64,000 nucleotides of DNA from Marinobacter sp. 2_MG-2023 (GTDB lineage: Bacteria > Pseudomonadota > Gammaproteobacteria > Pseudomonadales > Oleiphilaceae), in contig NZ_JAUOPH010000004.1 of NCBI RefSeq assembly GCF_030546935.1, positions 434,001 through 498,000 of the forward strand. The letters are read 5' to 3'. The notes beneath the pieces were generated by a model, which was not told where the DNA came from, searched no databases, and was given only the letters and a program-made list of their open reading frames with translations. Shown here piece by piece: positions 24,327-33,362 of the stretch; the stretch's first letter is position 1; each line of letters begins with the position of its first letter. Position numbers and translations under genes: made by a program.

Positions 24327-25825
24327 TAAGAGCGGGCGCTGGAGCGTTTTTGATTTACAAGCAAAGCCAACCCCGCCAGAGCCAGCGAGATCAGCATTGG
24401 CCATACCAGCGCCCATACCTGGTAGGATGCCGGCAGCCAAACCGGCGCTTTAACCAGTCCGGCCACGTCCCACGGCATCCACCAGAAGGCAATCAGGCTC
24501 GCAGTGACCGCCGCCAGCCATCCCGCCAACAGCATCGGTGGGTTATGGCCTGTTTCGAGTTTTGCTGACAGAGTCCACAGGTAGCGCAACACCAGTAGCA
24601 AGGTAGCAATTGCTCCCGCCGTCATCAGGGGAGGCAGGTAACCGGCCAGCGCGAAGTCCAGTGAGTCTTCCGCCAGGCCAGCTTTCATGGCCAGTTTCGC
24701 AAGCGCACCACTGGTGAATGGCAGACCTGCCAAGGACAATCCGGGCAAAGCAATCAATATCCAGGTAACGACCTGCCCCATGCGGCCGGCCGGCAGTGAC
24801 ACGCCCGCTGACAGAAACAGACTGCCCTTCGCCAGGCCATGATGCAGAGCATACAAGCCAATCACAGAAAACAGGACCGGTGCTCGTTCCGGATCGGCTA
24901 GCGCAGCTCCTAACATCAGCACCATCAGCCCCATCTGGCTGATACTGGAATAGGCCAACACAGCCTTGGGACGATGCTGCAACACGCCGAGGATGGCGGC
25001 GCCAATAGCACCGACCGCACCAGCAATTACCATCGAGGCGCCCCAACCGCTCAAGGCTACCTCGCCAAACGGCAATGTCACCAACCAACCCAGCAACCCG
25101 GCCTTTATCATCGCGCCGCTGAGCACGGCACTGGCAGGGGTAGGCGCAACCGGGTGAGCCAGAGGTAACCAGAAATGCAATAGGGGCAGCCCCGCTTTGA
25201 CGCCGAAGCCGGCAATCAGCAACGCCACGATCAGATCCCTTTGAGGTGCCCGGGCCAAGGCCGTAGGAAGGTCCGTAAGCAGCTGACTATCTGCGGCCGA
25301 CGCTGCAAGCAACAGACCCGCGAGAATGGACATTTCACCCAACACCGCCATCGCCATATAAACCCGTCCGGCATAGTGGGCTTCTTTTGTCCCCTCGTGC
25401 ACTATCAGGCCATAACCTGCGAAGGTCATGAGCGCAAAAAAGCTGTAAAAACTGCCAATATCCACGGCCATGGTAAGGCCCAGATTGCCCGCCAGAGTCA
25501 GCCCCCAGCACACACAGAAGCGCCGCATATGAGGTAACGCCAGGTAGCCCACCGCATAGACACCGGCCACCGTCCACAAGACCGCGGTCAGCAGCAGAAA
25601 CAGACGTCGCAGGTCATCCATGGCCCACAATCCGCCATTCAGCAACCAGGGCAACTCCAGTTGCCAGCCAGAGTCGCTGCTTACCGCCAGAAAAAATGCG
25701 GGCAGTGGCAGCAGCGGCAGGGCAAAACACATTGCCCTGTGCCAGTTCGCTCGCAACGCCATCACGGGATATAACAGGGGCAAGCACACCGCCAGCACAG
25801 CGAGGCCCGGCTCAGCAACCATCAT
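24326..25825 (-). CDS. ND-type proton-channel subunit of Mrp/Mbh-like complex, third copy
   Basis: A 499-residue polytopic protein of the NuoL/M/N-MrpA/D family and the last of three in this operon. It keeps the TM7-type lysine (SGAMIKAGLLGWL) and HFWLPLAHPVAPTPASAVLSG. The usual TM5 glutamate is replaced: SFYSFFALMTFAGYGL, with Ala at residue 131 where the second copy has LFYEMLTLSTYPL. It may be a structural or altered channel. Its ATG overlaps the stop of the preceding gene (ATGA). Confidence 0.85.
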   Translation of the reverse strand: MMVAEPGLAVLAVCLPLLYPVMALRANWHRAMCFALPLLPLPAFFLAVSSDSGWQLELPWLLNGGLWAMDDLRRLFLLLTAVLWTVAGVYAVGYLALPHMRRFCVCWGLTLAGNLGLTMAVDIGSFYSFFALMTFAGYGLIVHEGTKEAHYAGRVYMAMAVLGEMSILAGLLLAASAADSQLLTDLPTALARAPQRDLIVALLIAGFGVKAGLPLLHFWLPLAHPVAPTPASAVLSGAMIKAGLLGWLVTLPFGEVALSGWGASMVIAGAVGAIGAAILGVLQHRPKAVLAYSSISQMGLMVLMLGAALADPERAPVLFSVIGLYALHHGLAKGSLFLSAGVSLPAGRMGQVVTWILIALPGLSLAGLPFTSGALAKLAMKAGLAEDSLDFALAGYLPPLMTAGAIATLLLVLRYLWTLSAKLETGHNPPMLLAGWLAAVTASLIAFWWMPWDVAGLVKAPVWLPASYQVWALVWPMLISLALAGLALLVNQKRSSARS

Positions 25826-27318
25826 GGTGCATACTCCCGCAATACAATCAGTTCAGCCCAGGACAACGGGCTGAATGGGAGCGAAGCCAGTACACCTATC
25901 ACCACGGTCACAACGGCCGTCAGCAATGGCGGCCAGAATAGCCACGGGCTGGTTTCCAGCCGCCCCCAGTGGCGTTCCTCTGGCCAGGCTCCCTTCACTT
26001 CCCGGAACCACAGCCGGTGAACAATAGGCAAAAAATATGCGGCGTTGAGCAAGCTGCTTCCCACCAGCACCAGAATGACCCAGTCCATATTCACGGCCAG
26101 GGCGCCGCTGCCCATGACCCACTTGGTAATGAAACCCGCCAGGGGCGGAGCTCCAATCATGCCGAACGCACCAATGGTAAAGGCCACGGAAGTCCCCGGC
26201 ATGCGTTGCCCGGCACCGTCCATCTCATCAATTCGATGGATTCCCAGTGTTTCCGCGTAATTGCCGGCACAGAAAAACAGGGTAATTTTCATTATGCCCT
26301 GATGCAGCAAATGAACCAGTCCGCCAACGGCGGCTAAAGGCCCAGCCAGAGCAATGCCGAGGATAATGTAAGACACCTGGCTTATCGTCGAAAATGCCAG
26401 CCGTCGTTTCAGATCGACCTGCCATAACGCCCGGGTGGAAGCGTAGAGGATGGTGAACGCAGCCAACCAGGAAAGTGGCGCAAGCAGCCCCAGGGCAGAC
26501 GAAGCCTCAACCCCGTATACATCGTAAACCACCCGCACGATTCCGAAAGCACCGGCTTTGACTACCGCCACAGCGTGCAGAAGCGCACTCACCGGGGCGG
26601 GAGCTACCATTGCCTGGGGCAACCAGCCATGCAGAGGGAAGAGTGCAGCCTTTACCCCCAGCCCTGCCACCAGCAATATGAAAATCAGAATCAAAGAGCG
26701 ATGAATATCCGGGTCAGCATCAACGAAATGACCACCGTCACGAAACGACAGATCACCGGCCAAACTGTGCAGCCAGGCAATAGCGAACAGCAGAACGGCA
26801 CCGCCAGTGAGCGTATAAATCAGGTAAGTCCGCCCTGCCCTCAGCGCCTTTTCGGTGCCGCGATGAACCACCAGGGGATAGGTAGACAGCGTCAGCATTT
26901 CGTAAAACAGAAAGAAAGTGAACAGGTTCCCCGCCAGCGCTATCCCCATGGTACTGGCGACACACAGGCTGAAAAAACCGAAGAACCGCCTGCGGTTCGG
27001 AGAGTCTTCAAGATACCCAACTGCGTAGATGGTGGTCAGCAGCCAGAGTACCGCCGAAAGGCCCGCAAACATCATTGAAAGCGCATCCGCCCTCAGCACA
27101 AAGGTCACGCCCGGCAGCATAGTGAAGCTAACGCCATAGTTCACGCCGTGAAACACACCCCAGACCATCACAATCACGACCACGAGCTTCAGCACGGCAG
27201 CGCCCAGGTTGACCGATGTGCGCCGAACATAACCCGTTTCCGGCAAGGCAAAGATCACCAGAGAGGCCGCGAGTGATATCATCAAGGCGAAAACCGGAAG
27301 CCACTGCTCAAGTGTCAT
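25822..27318 (-). CDS. ND-type proton-channel subunit of Mrp/Mbh-like complex, second copy (MrpD-like)
   Basis: A 498-residue membrane subunit of the MrpD/NuoM family with about 14 membrane segments. The TM5 glutamate (FFLFYEMLTLSTYPLV) and the TM7 lysine (LHAVAVVKAGAFGIV) are intact, as is FPLHGWLPQAMVAPAPVSA. It should take part in Na+/H+ exchange or proton translocation. I chose the ATG for MTLEQWLPVFAL, which overlaps the preceding stop (ATGA); the longer frame upstream is a shadow of the neighbouring gene. Confidence 0.9.
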   Translation of the reverse strand: MTLEQWLPVFALMISLAASLVIFALPETGYVRRTSVNLGAAVLKLVVVIVMVWGVFHGVNYGVSFTMLPGVTFVLRADALSMMFAGLSAVLWLLTTIYAVGYLEDSPNRRRFFGFFSLCVASTMGIALAGNLFTFFLFYEMLTLSTYPLVVHRGTEKALRAGRTYLIYTLTGGAVLLFAIAWLHSLAGDLSFRDGGHFVDADPDIHRSLILIFILLVAGLGVKAALFPLHGWLPQAMVAPAPVSALLHAVAVVKAGAFGIVRVVYDVYGVEASSALGLLAPLSWLAAFTILYASTRALWQVDLKRRLAFSTISQVSYIILGIALAGPLAAVGGLVHLLHQGIMKITLFFCAGNYAETLGIHRIDEMDGAGQRMPGTSVAFTIGAFGMIGAPPLAGFITKWVMGSGALAVNMDWVILVLVGSSLLNAAYFLPIVHRLWFREVKGAWPEERHWGRLETSPWLFWPPLLTAVVTVVIGVLASLPFSPLSWAELIVLREYAP

Positions 27319-28784
27319 GGCGCGCCCTCCTCTGCAAATGGCAACGCCATCACGGATAGCACCTGTTCTGACACGAACCCAAGCCCCAGCGCCATTAGTG
27401 CCAGAACCATCGGGATGACCTCCAGGCTTTTGGACGGATGAAAGAACTGGTCGGTTTCCGGAATTTCTGCAAACGAAGCCCGGTAAATCCGGAACAAATA
27501 AGCCGCAGACAGCAGGCCGCCTGCAAGTAATACCAATGCCCACCACCACTGGCCACTGCCCAGACTGGCTTGCAGTAACAGCCACTTGGCTGCGAATCCG
27601 CCAGATGGGGGCAAGCTCATCAACGACACCCCGGCCAGACCAAAGGAAAACAGAGAAAACGGCAGAAAGCGGCTGACACCGGCCAGGGCATCAACCCGAC
27701 TGCTTCCAACCGACAGAATGAGGTTGCCGGCTGCCAGGAACATGGCAGCTTTGGCAAGCGCGTGGCTGATCACCTGCAAAGTAATACCTTGCTGAGCTTG
27801 CAGAGATATTGAATCTGAGACTGAGTACGTCAGCGGAAACAACAGAAACAGGTAACCAATCTGTGCCACGGAAGAATAAGCCACCACCTGCTTCAGCTGT
27901 ACTTGCTTACACGCAAGCCAACTGCCCCAGATCACCGCGGCACTGCCCATAAAACCAACAGCCTGTGCCGCCGCCTGGTTGCCAAGCGATTCGCCGAACG
28001 CTAACCACAACCGGGCCGCGATGTAGAAAGACGCTTTGACCACCAGTGCCGACAAGAGAGCGCTAACCGGGGATTTCGCGATTCCGTGGGCTGGCGGCAG
28101 CCAGCGATGGAGGGGAAACAATGCCGTTTTCAATGCAAGGCCCGTAACCATCAACGCAAGCGCCAATCCGGGTCCGGCAGAGGCCGAATGGCTATCCAGC
28201 CACAACACTACTCCGGCGATAGATAAGGTACCAAACTGCCCGTATATCAATGCCACGCCCAACAGATAGGCCAGGGATCCAAGCAGCGCCGCAAGCAGAT
28301 ACCGGATCGAAGCCCGCAGAGCGTTGGCATTACCACCGAGAGCAACAAGACCCACGGCCGAGAGGCTGATCAGCTCCAGGCCTACGTAGAGATTGAACAG
28401 ATCACCACCCAGCCAGACCGCGTTAAGCCCGGACCAGAGAAACCAGAACAAAGGCCAGAAATACCTGTGCCAGGACTTGTGCCGGTCAATATAGACGCCT
28501 GCATGAAGACCGCAGGCACTGGCCACCGCTGCGGTAAGCAGAACAAACGTAACCGCAAGCCCATCCACGCGAAGCTCGATGCCCAGAGGGGCGCCCCAGC
28601 CCCCTAAGTCGTAATAAAACCCTCCGTTCTGCGCAACCGTCAGCCACAACCCCAGCGAAACAAACACCTGAACCAGAATACCCACCCAGGTAACCCGACG
28701 ACCCCAGACAAAATCGGTTAACAGCGTTAGAACCGCCCAGGCCAACGGAGTAAACAACAAACCTGCCATCAGCCACAGCGTCAT
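27315..28784 (-). CDS. ND-type proton-channel subunit of Mrp/Mbh-like complex, first copy
   Basis: A 489-residue membrane subunit of the same family, with about 13-14 hydrophobic segments. The TM5 glutamate (LFNLYVGLELISLSAVGL), HRWLPPAHGIAKSPVSALLS and the TM7 lysine (ALVVKASFYIAARLW) are all present. It is coupled by ATGA overlaps to the MrpC-like gene upstream and the second copy downstream. Three such subunits occur here, but no large MrpA (ND5-like with C-terminal extension) was found. Confidence 0.9.
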   Translation of the reverse strand: MTLWLMAGLLFTPLAWAVLTLLTDFVWGRRVTWVGILVQVFVSLGLWLTVAQNGGFYYDLGGWGAPLGIELRVDGLAVTFVLLTAAVASACGLHAGVYIDRHKSWHRYFWPLFWFLWSGLNAVWLGGDLFNLYVGLELISLSAVGLVALGGNANALRASIRYLLAALLGSLAYLLGVALIYGQFGTLSIAGVVLWLDSHSASAGPGLALALMVTGLALKTALFPLHRWLPPAHGIAKSPVSALLSALVVKASFYIAARLWLAFGESLGNQAAAQAVGFMGSAAVIWGSWLACKQVQLKQVVAYSSVAQIGYLFLLFPLTYSVSDSISLQAQQGITLQVISHALAKAAMFLAAGNLILSVGSSRVDALAGVSRFLPFSLFSFGLAGVSLMSLPPSGGFAAKWLLLQASLGSGQWWWALVLLAGGLLSAAYLFRIYRASFAEIPETDQFFHPSKSLEVIPMVLALMALGLGFVSEQVLSVMALPFAEEGAP

Positions 28785-29101
28785 AGCGGGCCACCTTCAC
28801 GGGAATCGGCCTCTCCCTCAAGGCTCGCCATACCCGACTGGTGGTAATAACGCCGTATCAGCACCACAGCCAGTGCGGTGGCGGCAATAGCCACCACAAT
28901 TCCGGTTAACACCAGAGCCTGGGGCACTGGGTCGGGTCCGACATGATGCTGGGGCAGCCCCACCATAATCAGAAATACCCCGGAGCCCATAATATTGAAG
29001 GCGAGCAGCTTGCGCAGCAGGTGCGACAGACGCAGCAACCCGAACAAACCAATGCCACAGAGCACGGCCCCGGCCATTGCATACAGCAAGGATGGCGTCA
29101 T
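28781..29101 (-). CDS. mnhC: MrpC/MnhC-like (NuoK-type) antiporter subunit
   Basis: A 106-residue protein with three membrane segments (LLYAMAGAVLCGIGLFGLL, LLAFNIMGSGVFLIMVG, QALVLTGIVVAIAATALAVVLI). The TALAVVLIRR ending is typical of NuoK/MrpC. NuoK-type subunits line part of the ion pathway of Mrp complexes. ATGA overlaps join it to its neighbours on both sides. Confidence 0.9.
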   Translation of the reverse strand: MTPSLLYAMAGAVLCGIGLFGLLRLSHLLRKLLAFNIMGSGVFLIMVGLPQHHVGPDPVPQALVLTGIVVAIAATALAVVLIRRYYHQSGMASLEGEADSREGGPL

Positions 29102-29799
29102 GACGGATCACCCTCCTCCGGATCCTCAGCGTCGTTGACCGGCGCAGACACAAATAACGCCAACAAGACCATGGCAATGGACAGTGTCAGCACGGATTCG
29201 ATCACCAGAATCAGAGGCTTGGCCATTCCGGGCGGATAGGCTAAAAAGGCATCTCCTCCGATAACACTCACAACCGCGGCCAGCAAAAACACGGAAAAAC
29301 CCAGCGCCAAACCCAGCCGCAACAGCAACCCCGGACGCAGAAACTCCATGGGGATTCCGCCAAGACGCATCAATACGCCGGTAGCAGCGAGCACCGCGCC
29401 GGCCTGAAACGCCCCTCCTGGGCGATCGGCGCCGGCCCATAGCAGATAGCCTGCCAGCACCAGCATCAGTGGTATAAACCAGCGCTGCAGTGCATAGAGC
29501 AGAGGGTCCGAGGTGCGCAGTTCCGGGTCCTCAAGCGACGTGGTTTTAGACATGGATATCCCGGCAATGCCGGCAATTACCAGAACACCTATCTCCAACA
29601 ACGTATCGTAACTGCGAAAGTTCAACAGCACGGCGGTGACCGGGTGCTCGACGCCGCTTCGGCTCATATTTTCAGACAGCAGCTGCGACAGGTTTCCCTG
29701 GCCAGGATCGCCGGCGATAACCCAGATACTGGCTCCCAAAACAGCGCTGAAAGCAATACACGCGAGAGCAATAAAACAGGTGCGCAAAGCCCGGATCAT
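29098..29799 (-). CDS. mnhB: MrpB/MnhB-like antiporter subunit with N-terminal MbhE-like part
   Basis: A 233-residue protein with two parts. Residues 1-85 (IALACIAFSAVLGAS, LLNFRSYDTLLEIGVLVIAGIAG) resemble the region that in classical Mrp is the end of MrpA, or the separate MbhE. Residues 95-233 are the MrpB domain (YLLWAGADRPGGAFQAGAVLA). This fusion helps explain why no full MrpA is present. Coupled by ATGA on both sides. Confidence 0.88.
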   Translation of the reverse strand: MIRALRTCFIALACIAFSAVLGASIWVIAGDPGQGNLSQLLSENMSRSGVEHPVTAVLLNFRSYDTLLEIGVLVIAGIAGISMSKTTSLEDPELRTSDPLLYALQRWFIPLMLVLAGYLLWAGADRPGGAFQAGAVLAATGVLMRLGGIPMEFLRPGLLLRLGLALGFSVFLLAAVVSVIGGDAFLAYPPGMAKPLILVIESVLTLSIAMVLLALFVSAPVNDAEDPEEGDPS

Positions 29800-30092
29800 G
29801 ACTGGTCACTCCCTTGCCTATGCGACCCACGCGTCTGCCTCAGCGCCGTCTGACGCTTGTTGCCAAGGTGGCTGACAGCATCCAGCAAGAGCACCCCGGT
29901 AAGGCCGGCTCCGATAGCCGCCTCCGCCAAAGCAATGTCGGGCGCCTGAAGTCGCACCCAGGCGACAGCCATCAACAGCCCAAAAGCAATGAACACAACG
30001 ACTGCGCGAAACAAATCCCGGGACAATAAGGCCGATGCGGCTGTGGCCAACAGCGCAAACACCAGAAGTCCATCCAGCAACCAGTCAGTCAT
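29796..30092 (-). CDS. DUF4040 (MbhD-like) antiporter subunit
   Basis: A 98-residue protein with three membrane segments (LLDGLLVFALLATAASALL, AVVVFIAFGLLMAVAWVRL, IALAEAAIGAGLTGVLLLDAV). It corresponds to another piece of the MrpA C-terminal region, found separately in Mbh/Mbs-type complexes. I chose MTDWLLDGLL as the start, which overlaps the MnhG gene end by eight bases. The segment DIALAEAAIGAG carries a conserved acidic pair. Confidence 0.85.
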   Translation of the reverse strand: MTDWLLDGLLVFALLATAASALLSRDLFRAVVVFIAFGLLMAVAWVRLQAPDIALAEAAIGAGLTGVLLLDAVSHLGNKRQTALRQTRGSHRQGSDQS

Positions 30093-30399
30093 GGGAGCCT
30101 TTTGGTTCAGAGTCGTCACCTTGCTGCAAGCGAGCAGCCCGGGCGATCAGGTGAGCAGAGGTGGCGCTGGCTGCCAGGGCCACCACCCAGATCAGGAGCA
30201 CTTTTACGCCGATCGCCAGTGACGCGGCATTCAGCACCAGCGCAAGAATAATAAACCCAAGCCCTAGGTTATCGACCTTGGTGAGCGCATGAATCCGCAA
30301 CAGAGTATCTGAAAAGCGGAACAGACCCAGAGTACCAATTGCGAAGAACAGGCATCCAGTAACCAGTAGTATTCCCTGCACCACCTGAACGAACGCCAT
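30085..30399 (-). CDS. mnhG: MrpG/MnhG-like antiporter subunit
   Basis: A 104-residue protein with three membrane segments and the MrpG signature LGLFRFSDTLLRIHALTKVDNLGLG. MrpG is a small scaffold subunit of Mrp complexes. The ATG overlaps the mnhF stop by one base (TGATG), with GGAGGG seven bases upstream; an in-frame GTG one codon earlier is an alternative. Confidence 0.92.
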   Translation of the reverse strand: MAFVQVVQGILLVTGCLFFAIGTLGLFRFSDTLLRIHALTKVDNLGLGFIILALVLNAASLAIGVKVLLIWVVALAASATSAHLIARAARLQQGDDSEPKGSHD

Positions 30400-30668
30400 C
30401 ACGATGCCCTCCGGTCAATTTGGATAACCCGCGTAACGAAACCGACAATAGCCAGAACAGACAGCAATGCCAGAACGAGGGCTACATCCCTTAGTGCTGG
30501 GGCAACCTGGGCTTCCGCCAGAACCAGCAATAAAGCAACCCCGGTAGTGCCAAACAATTGCGACGCCAGCATACGGTCTGACGATGTCGGCCCCCGCCAG
30601 ATCCGTACCAATGCCACCAGTAGCGTCAGCAGAAGAAAAACGGCAACCGCATTGAACATAAGTGTCAT
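30399..30668 (-). CDS. mnhF: MrpF/MnhF-like antiporter subunit
   Basis: An 89-residue protein with three membrane segments. The MrpF motif is VRIWRGPTSSDRMLASQLFGTTGVA. MrpF is a small membrane subunit needed for assembly. I chose MTLMFNAVAVFLLL, whose ATG overlaps the mnhE stop (ATGA). Confidence 0.92.
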   Translation of the reverse strand: MTLMFNAVAVFLLLTLLVALVRIWRGPTSSDRMLASQLFGTTGVALLLVLAEAQVAPALRDVALVLALLSVLAIVGFVTRVIQIDRRAS

Positions 30669-31174
30669 CTCGCGCCCTCTGAATGGCATGTTTCGTCCGG
30701 CAATGGCAAACCAAAAACACGCGCAACCTTTTGCTCCGCAGCCCTGACGTCCTCTTCAACGGAGCTTTGCGTATCCAGGCAGTGCAGCTCCAGTCGAGGT
30801 CCGTCAAGGCTGACGCTCAGCGTACCAGGCATCAGTGACAAGGCATTGGCCAGCAGCCAACGTGGGCTGCCCTCGGGCAAGGTCAGATGAACCGTGAAGT
30901 AACCTGGGTCTACCGGCAAGGATGGTGACAATACACGGCGAGCCACATCGATGCCGGCCACAACGGATCGGCCAAGGAAAAACAGCACAAATAGCCACAA
31001 CTGCACTGGACGAATTCGGGCAGCACCCCGCGGGTAAAGCCGCATAGAAACCGCTGCAACCAGAATCGCTATGACCAGACCAAATCCGAGTCCCGAGACA
31101 TCGCCTTCGGTGAACGCCCACCACACCAGAAGGAGCAGGATTACTCGGCCCAAGATGGTTGCAACTGTCTTCAT
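30665..31174 (-). CDS. mnhE: MrpE/MnhE-like antiporter subunit
   Basis: A 169-residue protein with two N-terminal membrane segments and the soluble MrpE domain (SLPVDPGYFTVHLTLPEG, ALSLMPGTLSVSLDG, LHCLD). The ATG at 31174 has AGGGGG five bases upstream, while the in-frame GTG two codons earlier sits right on that motif. First of the antiporter genes, 27 bases after the universal stress protein gene. Confidence 0.92.
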   Translation of the reverse strand: MKTVATILGRVILLLLVWWAFTEGDVSGLGFGLVIAILVAAVSMRLYPRGAARIRPVQLWLFVLFFLGRSVVAGIDVARRVLSPSLPVDPGYFTVHLTLPEGSPRWLLANALSLMPGTLSVSLDGPRLELHCLDTQSSVEEDVRAAEQKVARVFGLPLPDETCHSEGAR

Positions 31175-31201
31175 TGGCACCCCCTGCCGTAACCTTCTGA
31201 A

Positions 31202-31657
31202 TTACTCTGCACTATTCTCCGGCTCTGCTTTCTCCAGGGATGGCAATACCAGAACAGCACAGGGAGAATTGACCGAAACATACTCAACAGTCGCCCTGCG
31301 CATTGGCCAATGGCCACCACCTCCCCGGGAGACCAGCAACATAAGGTCCGCGCCCAGCTGGCCGGCCATACCCACCAGTTTTTCGCCTGTGTTCCCGGCT
31401 ACTACATGCAGGTTGGCACTGCGGTTCATCGGCAGATATTTCCGGGCAAGCAAATCCAGTACGTCGTGGACCTCGGCCTCTTTCTTTTCCGGGGCATCCG
31501 GGGTTACATGCGGAAAAAACCCGGCCCCTCCGGGGCTGTATACACTGGCGAGGTGAAGCTCGCCGTCTTCAGCCAGCAGACCGATAGCGGCCTCGAGCGC
31601 GCGCTTACCCTCTCCGTCGTCTTCCGGGTCAATTGCGATCAACAGTTTCTCGTACAT
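31202..31657 (-). CDS. Universal stress protein (UspA family)
   Basis: A 151-residue soluble protein starting MYEKLLIAIDPEDDG. It has a Usp fold and a nucleotide-binding-like ending (LGADLMLLVSRGGGGH, SVNSPCAVLVLP). The G-2x-G-9x-G(S/T) motif is only partly kept. The gene overlaps the BCCT gene end by 29 bases and precedes mnhE, so it is probably translated with them. It may tune the transporter in response to energy or salt stress; this is inferred. Confidence 0.88.
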   Translation of the reverse strand: MYEKLLIAIDPEDDGEGKRALEAAIGLLAEDGELHLASVYSPGGAGFFPHVTPDAPEKKEAEVHDVLDLLARKYLPMNRSANLHVVAGNTGEKLVGMAGQLGADLMLLVSRGGGGHWPMRRATVEYVSVNSPCAVLVLPSLEKAEPENSAE

Positions 31658-33248
31658 ACTCGCTCTCCTGCTTGGTTCCAGAGCCTGCCTCCACTTCGGG
31701 GAAGGCTCTGCCGTGGATCAGTTCGTTCATGCTGTAGCCACGGTAATCTGCGCGAAGCGCCCTGAACAACGCCACGGCCATGAAAATCAAAAGAATGCAG
31801 AAAGGCAGACCCAATGAGGTAATGACATTCTGCAGGGCATCCAGACCGCCCGCCAACAACAAGGTTGCGGCAATCACCCCTTGGGCGACCGCCCAGAAAA
31901 TACGTTGGCGCACCAACGATGGCTGGTCATCGCGCCGAGTCAGCATATCGATAACCAGAGAGGCAGAATCGGACGAGGTGGTGAAGAACACCACGATAAT
32001 GACCACACTCAGGGCAGATGCCAGGCCGGAAAAAGGAAAGGCCTCCAGAAAGGCAAAAATCGCCACTGACGGGTCTTTATGTACCTGCTCCGCCAGCGCG
32101 ATTTCTCCACCCATCTCAACATTGATCGCGGATAACCCGAAGATGCCAAACCAAACGAGCGTAAAGGCTGTGGGCGCAAACAGCACTCCGGCAACAAACT
32201 CGCGAATGGTTCGCCCCCGGGAAATCCGGGCAATGAAGATGCCTACATAAGGCGCCCAGGAAATCGTCCATGCCCAATAGAACAGGGTCCACTGCCTCTG
32301 CCAGTCCGTTTCTTTGAAGGTTTCTGTCCAGAATGCCAGCCATGGCAAGGCATCAAAATAATCCCCCACGCTTTGCACCATCCCTTCCGCAATGAACACC
32401 GTAGGCCCTGCAATGAGAACGAAGGCAAGCAAAGCCATAGCCAGCAGAATATTAAGCTGGGAAAGCCGCTTTACGCCCTTATCCAGCCCCAACGCCACCG
32501 ATGTAGCGGCAATGCTGGTAATAACCGCAATCAACGCAACCTGCACCAGACCGGAGGAAGGTGTACCAAACAGATAATTCAGGCCGCTGTTCAACTGCAG
32601 CGTCCCCAGCCCCAGGGATGTCGCTACGCCAAACAAAGTGCCGAGCACAGCAATAACATCCACCGTCCAGCCCCAGGGGCCGTAGACCCGCTCCCCAAGT
32701 ATCGGGTAAAACAGACTGCTGATGCGCATGGGCAAGTTGTGTCGGTAGGCAAAGTAACCGATCGCCAGGCCCGGCAAGGCAAAGATGGTCCAGGTGTGCA
32801 AGCCAAAGTGATAGAGCGCTATGGTCATAGCGTCGCTGGCAGCCCGTTCAGAGCCGGGTTGTACGCCGTCAAAAGGTGGGCTGGAGAAGTGCGATACAGG
32901 TTCTGCAACACCCCAGAACATCAGAATGGTGCCTATGCCGGCAGCGAACAGCATGGTAAACCAGGTAAGGTTGGAATAATCGGGGCGGCTGTCGTCAGCA
33001 CCCAAGCGGATATCGCCATAACGGCTCACGGCCAGGCCAAGCAGGAAAATCAGTAAGGCGCTAACAGAGAGGATATAAAACCAGCCAAGATTACGAGCCA
33101 CCCAACCGGTCAGCAGGCCAAAGCTGCCAGCAACAGCTTCATCAAACGGCACCGCAAGAGCAACAAACAGGGTGGCCACACCGGCCGAGGTAAAAAACAC
33201 CCCCGGTATGGTCTGCAATCCCAACCGACGTTGCAGCCGCTCCAGCAC
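31629..33248 (-). CDS. BCCT-family betaine/carnitine/choline transporter
   Basis: A 539-residue membrane protein with 12 predicted segments. The BCCT core includes WTIFALPGLAIGYFAYRHNLP, the tryptophan segment LFYWAWTISWAPYVGIFIARISRGRT and a DSASLVIDMLTRR helix. It should import a compatible solute or trimethylammonium compound with Na+ or H+. The GTG start (VLERLQRRLG) has GGAGG five bases upstream; the longer frame is not supported. It heads the operon that continues with a stress protein and antiporter subunits, linking osmolyte uptake to Na+ handling. Confidence 0.9.
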   Translation of the reverse strand: MLERLQRRLGLQTIPGVFFTSAGVATLFVALAVPFDEAVAGSFGLLTGWVARNLGWFYILSVSALLIFLLGLAVSRYGDIRLGADDSRPDYSNLTWFTMLFAAGIGTILMFWGVAEPVSHFSSPPFDGVQPGSERAASDAMTIALYHFGLHTWTIFALPGLAIGYFAYRHNLPMRISSLFYPILGERVYGPWGWTVDVIAVLGTLFGVATSLGLGTLQLNSGLNYLFGTPSSGLVQVALIAVITSIAATSVALGLDKGVKRLSQLNILLAMALLAFVLIAGPTVFIAEGMVQSVGDYFDALPWLAFWTETFKETDWQRQWTLFYWAWTISWAPYVGIFIARISRGRTIREFVAGVLFAPTAFTLVWFGIFGLSAINVEMGGEIALAEQVHKDPSVAIFAFLEAFPFSGLASALSVVIIVVFFTTSSDSASLVIDMLTRRDDQPSLVRQRIFWAVAQGVIAATLLLAGGLDALQNVITSLGLPFCILLIFMAVALFRALRADYRGYSMNELIHGRAFPEVEAGSGTKQESEYVRETVDRN

Positions 33249-33362
33249 ATGAACCTCCGTTTCTTGTGAAAAATCCCCGAAAGGCCTTACGCTACCACAT
33301 GCAACCATGTGTTGTGTGGCGGATTCAGAACATTCCCCGGGCATCGACAAAGGCAATTGAAC

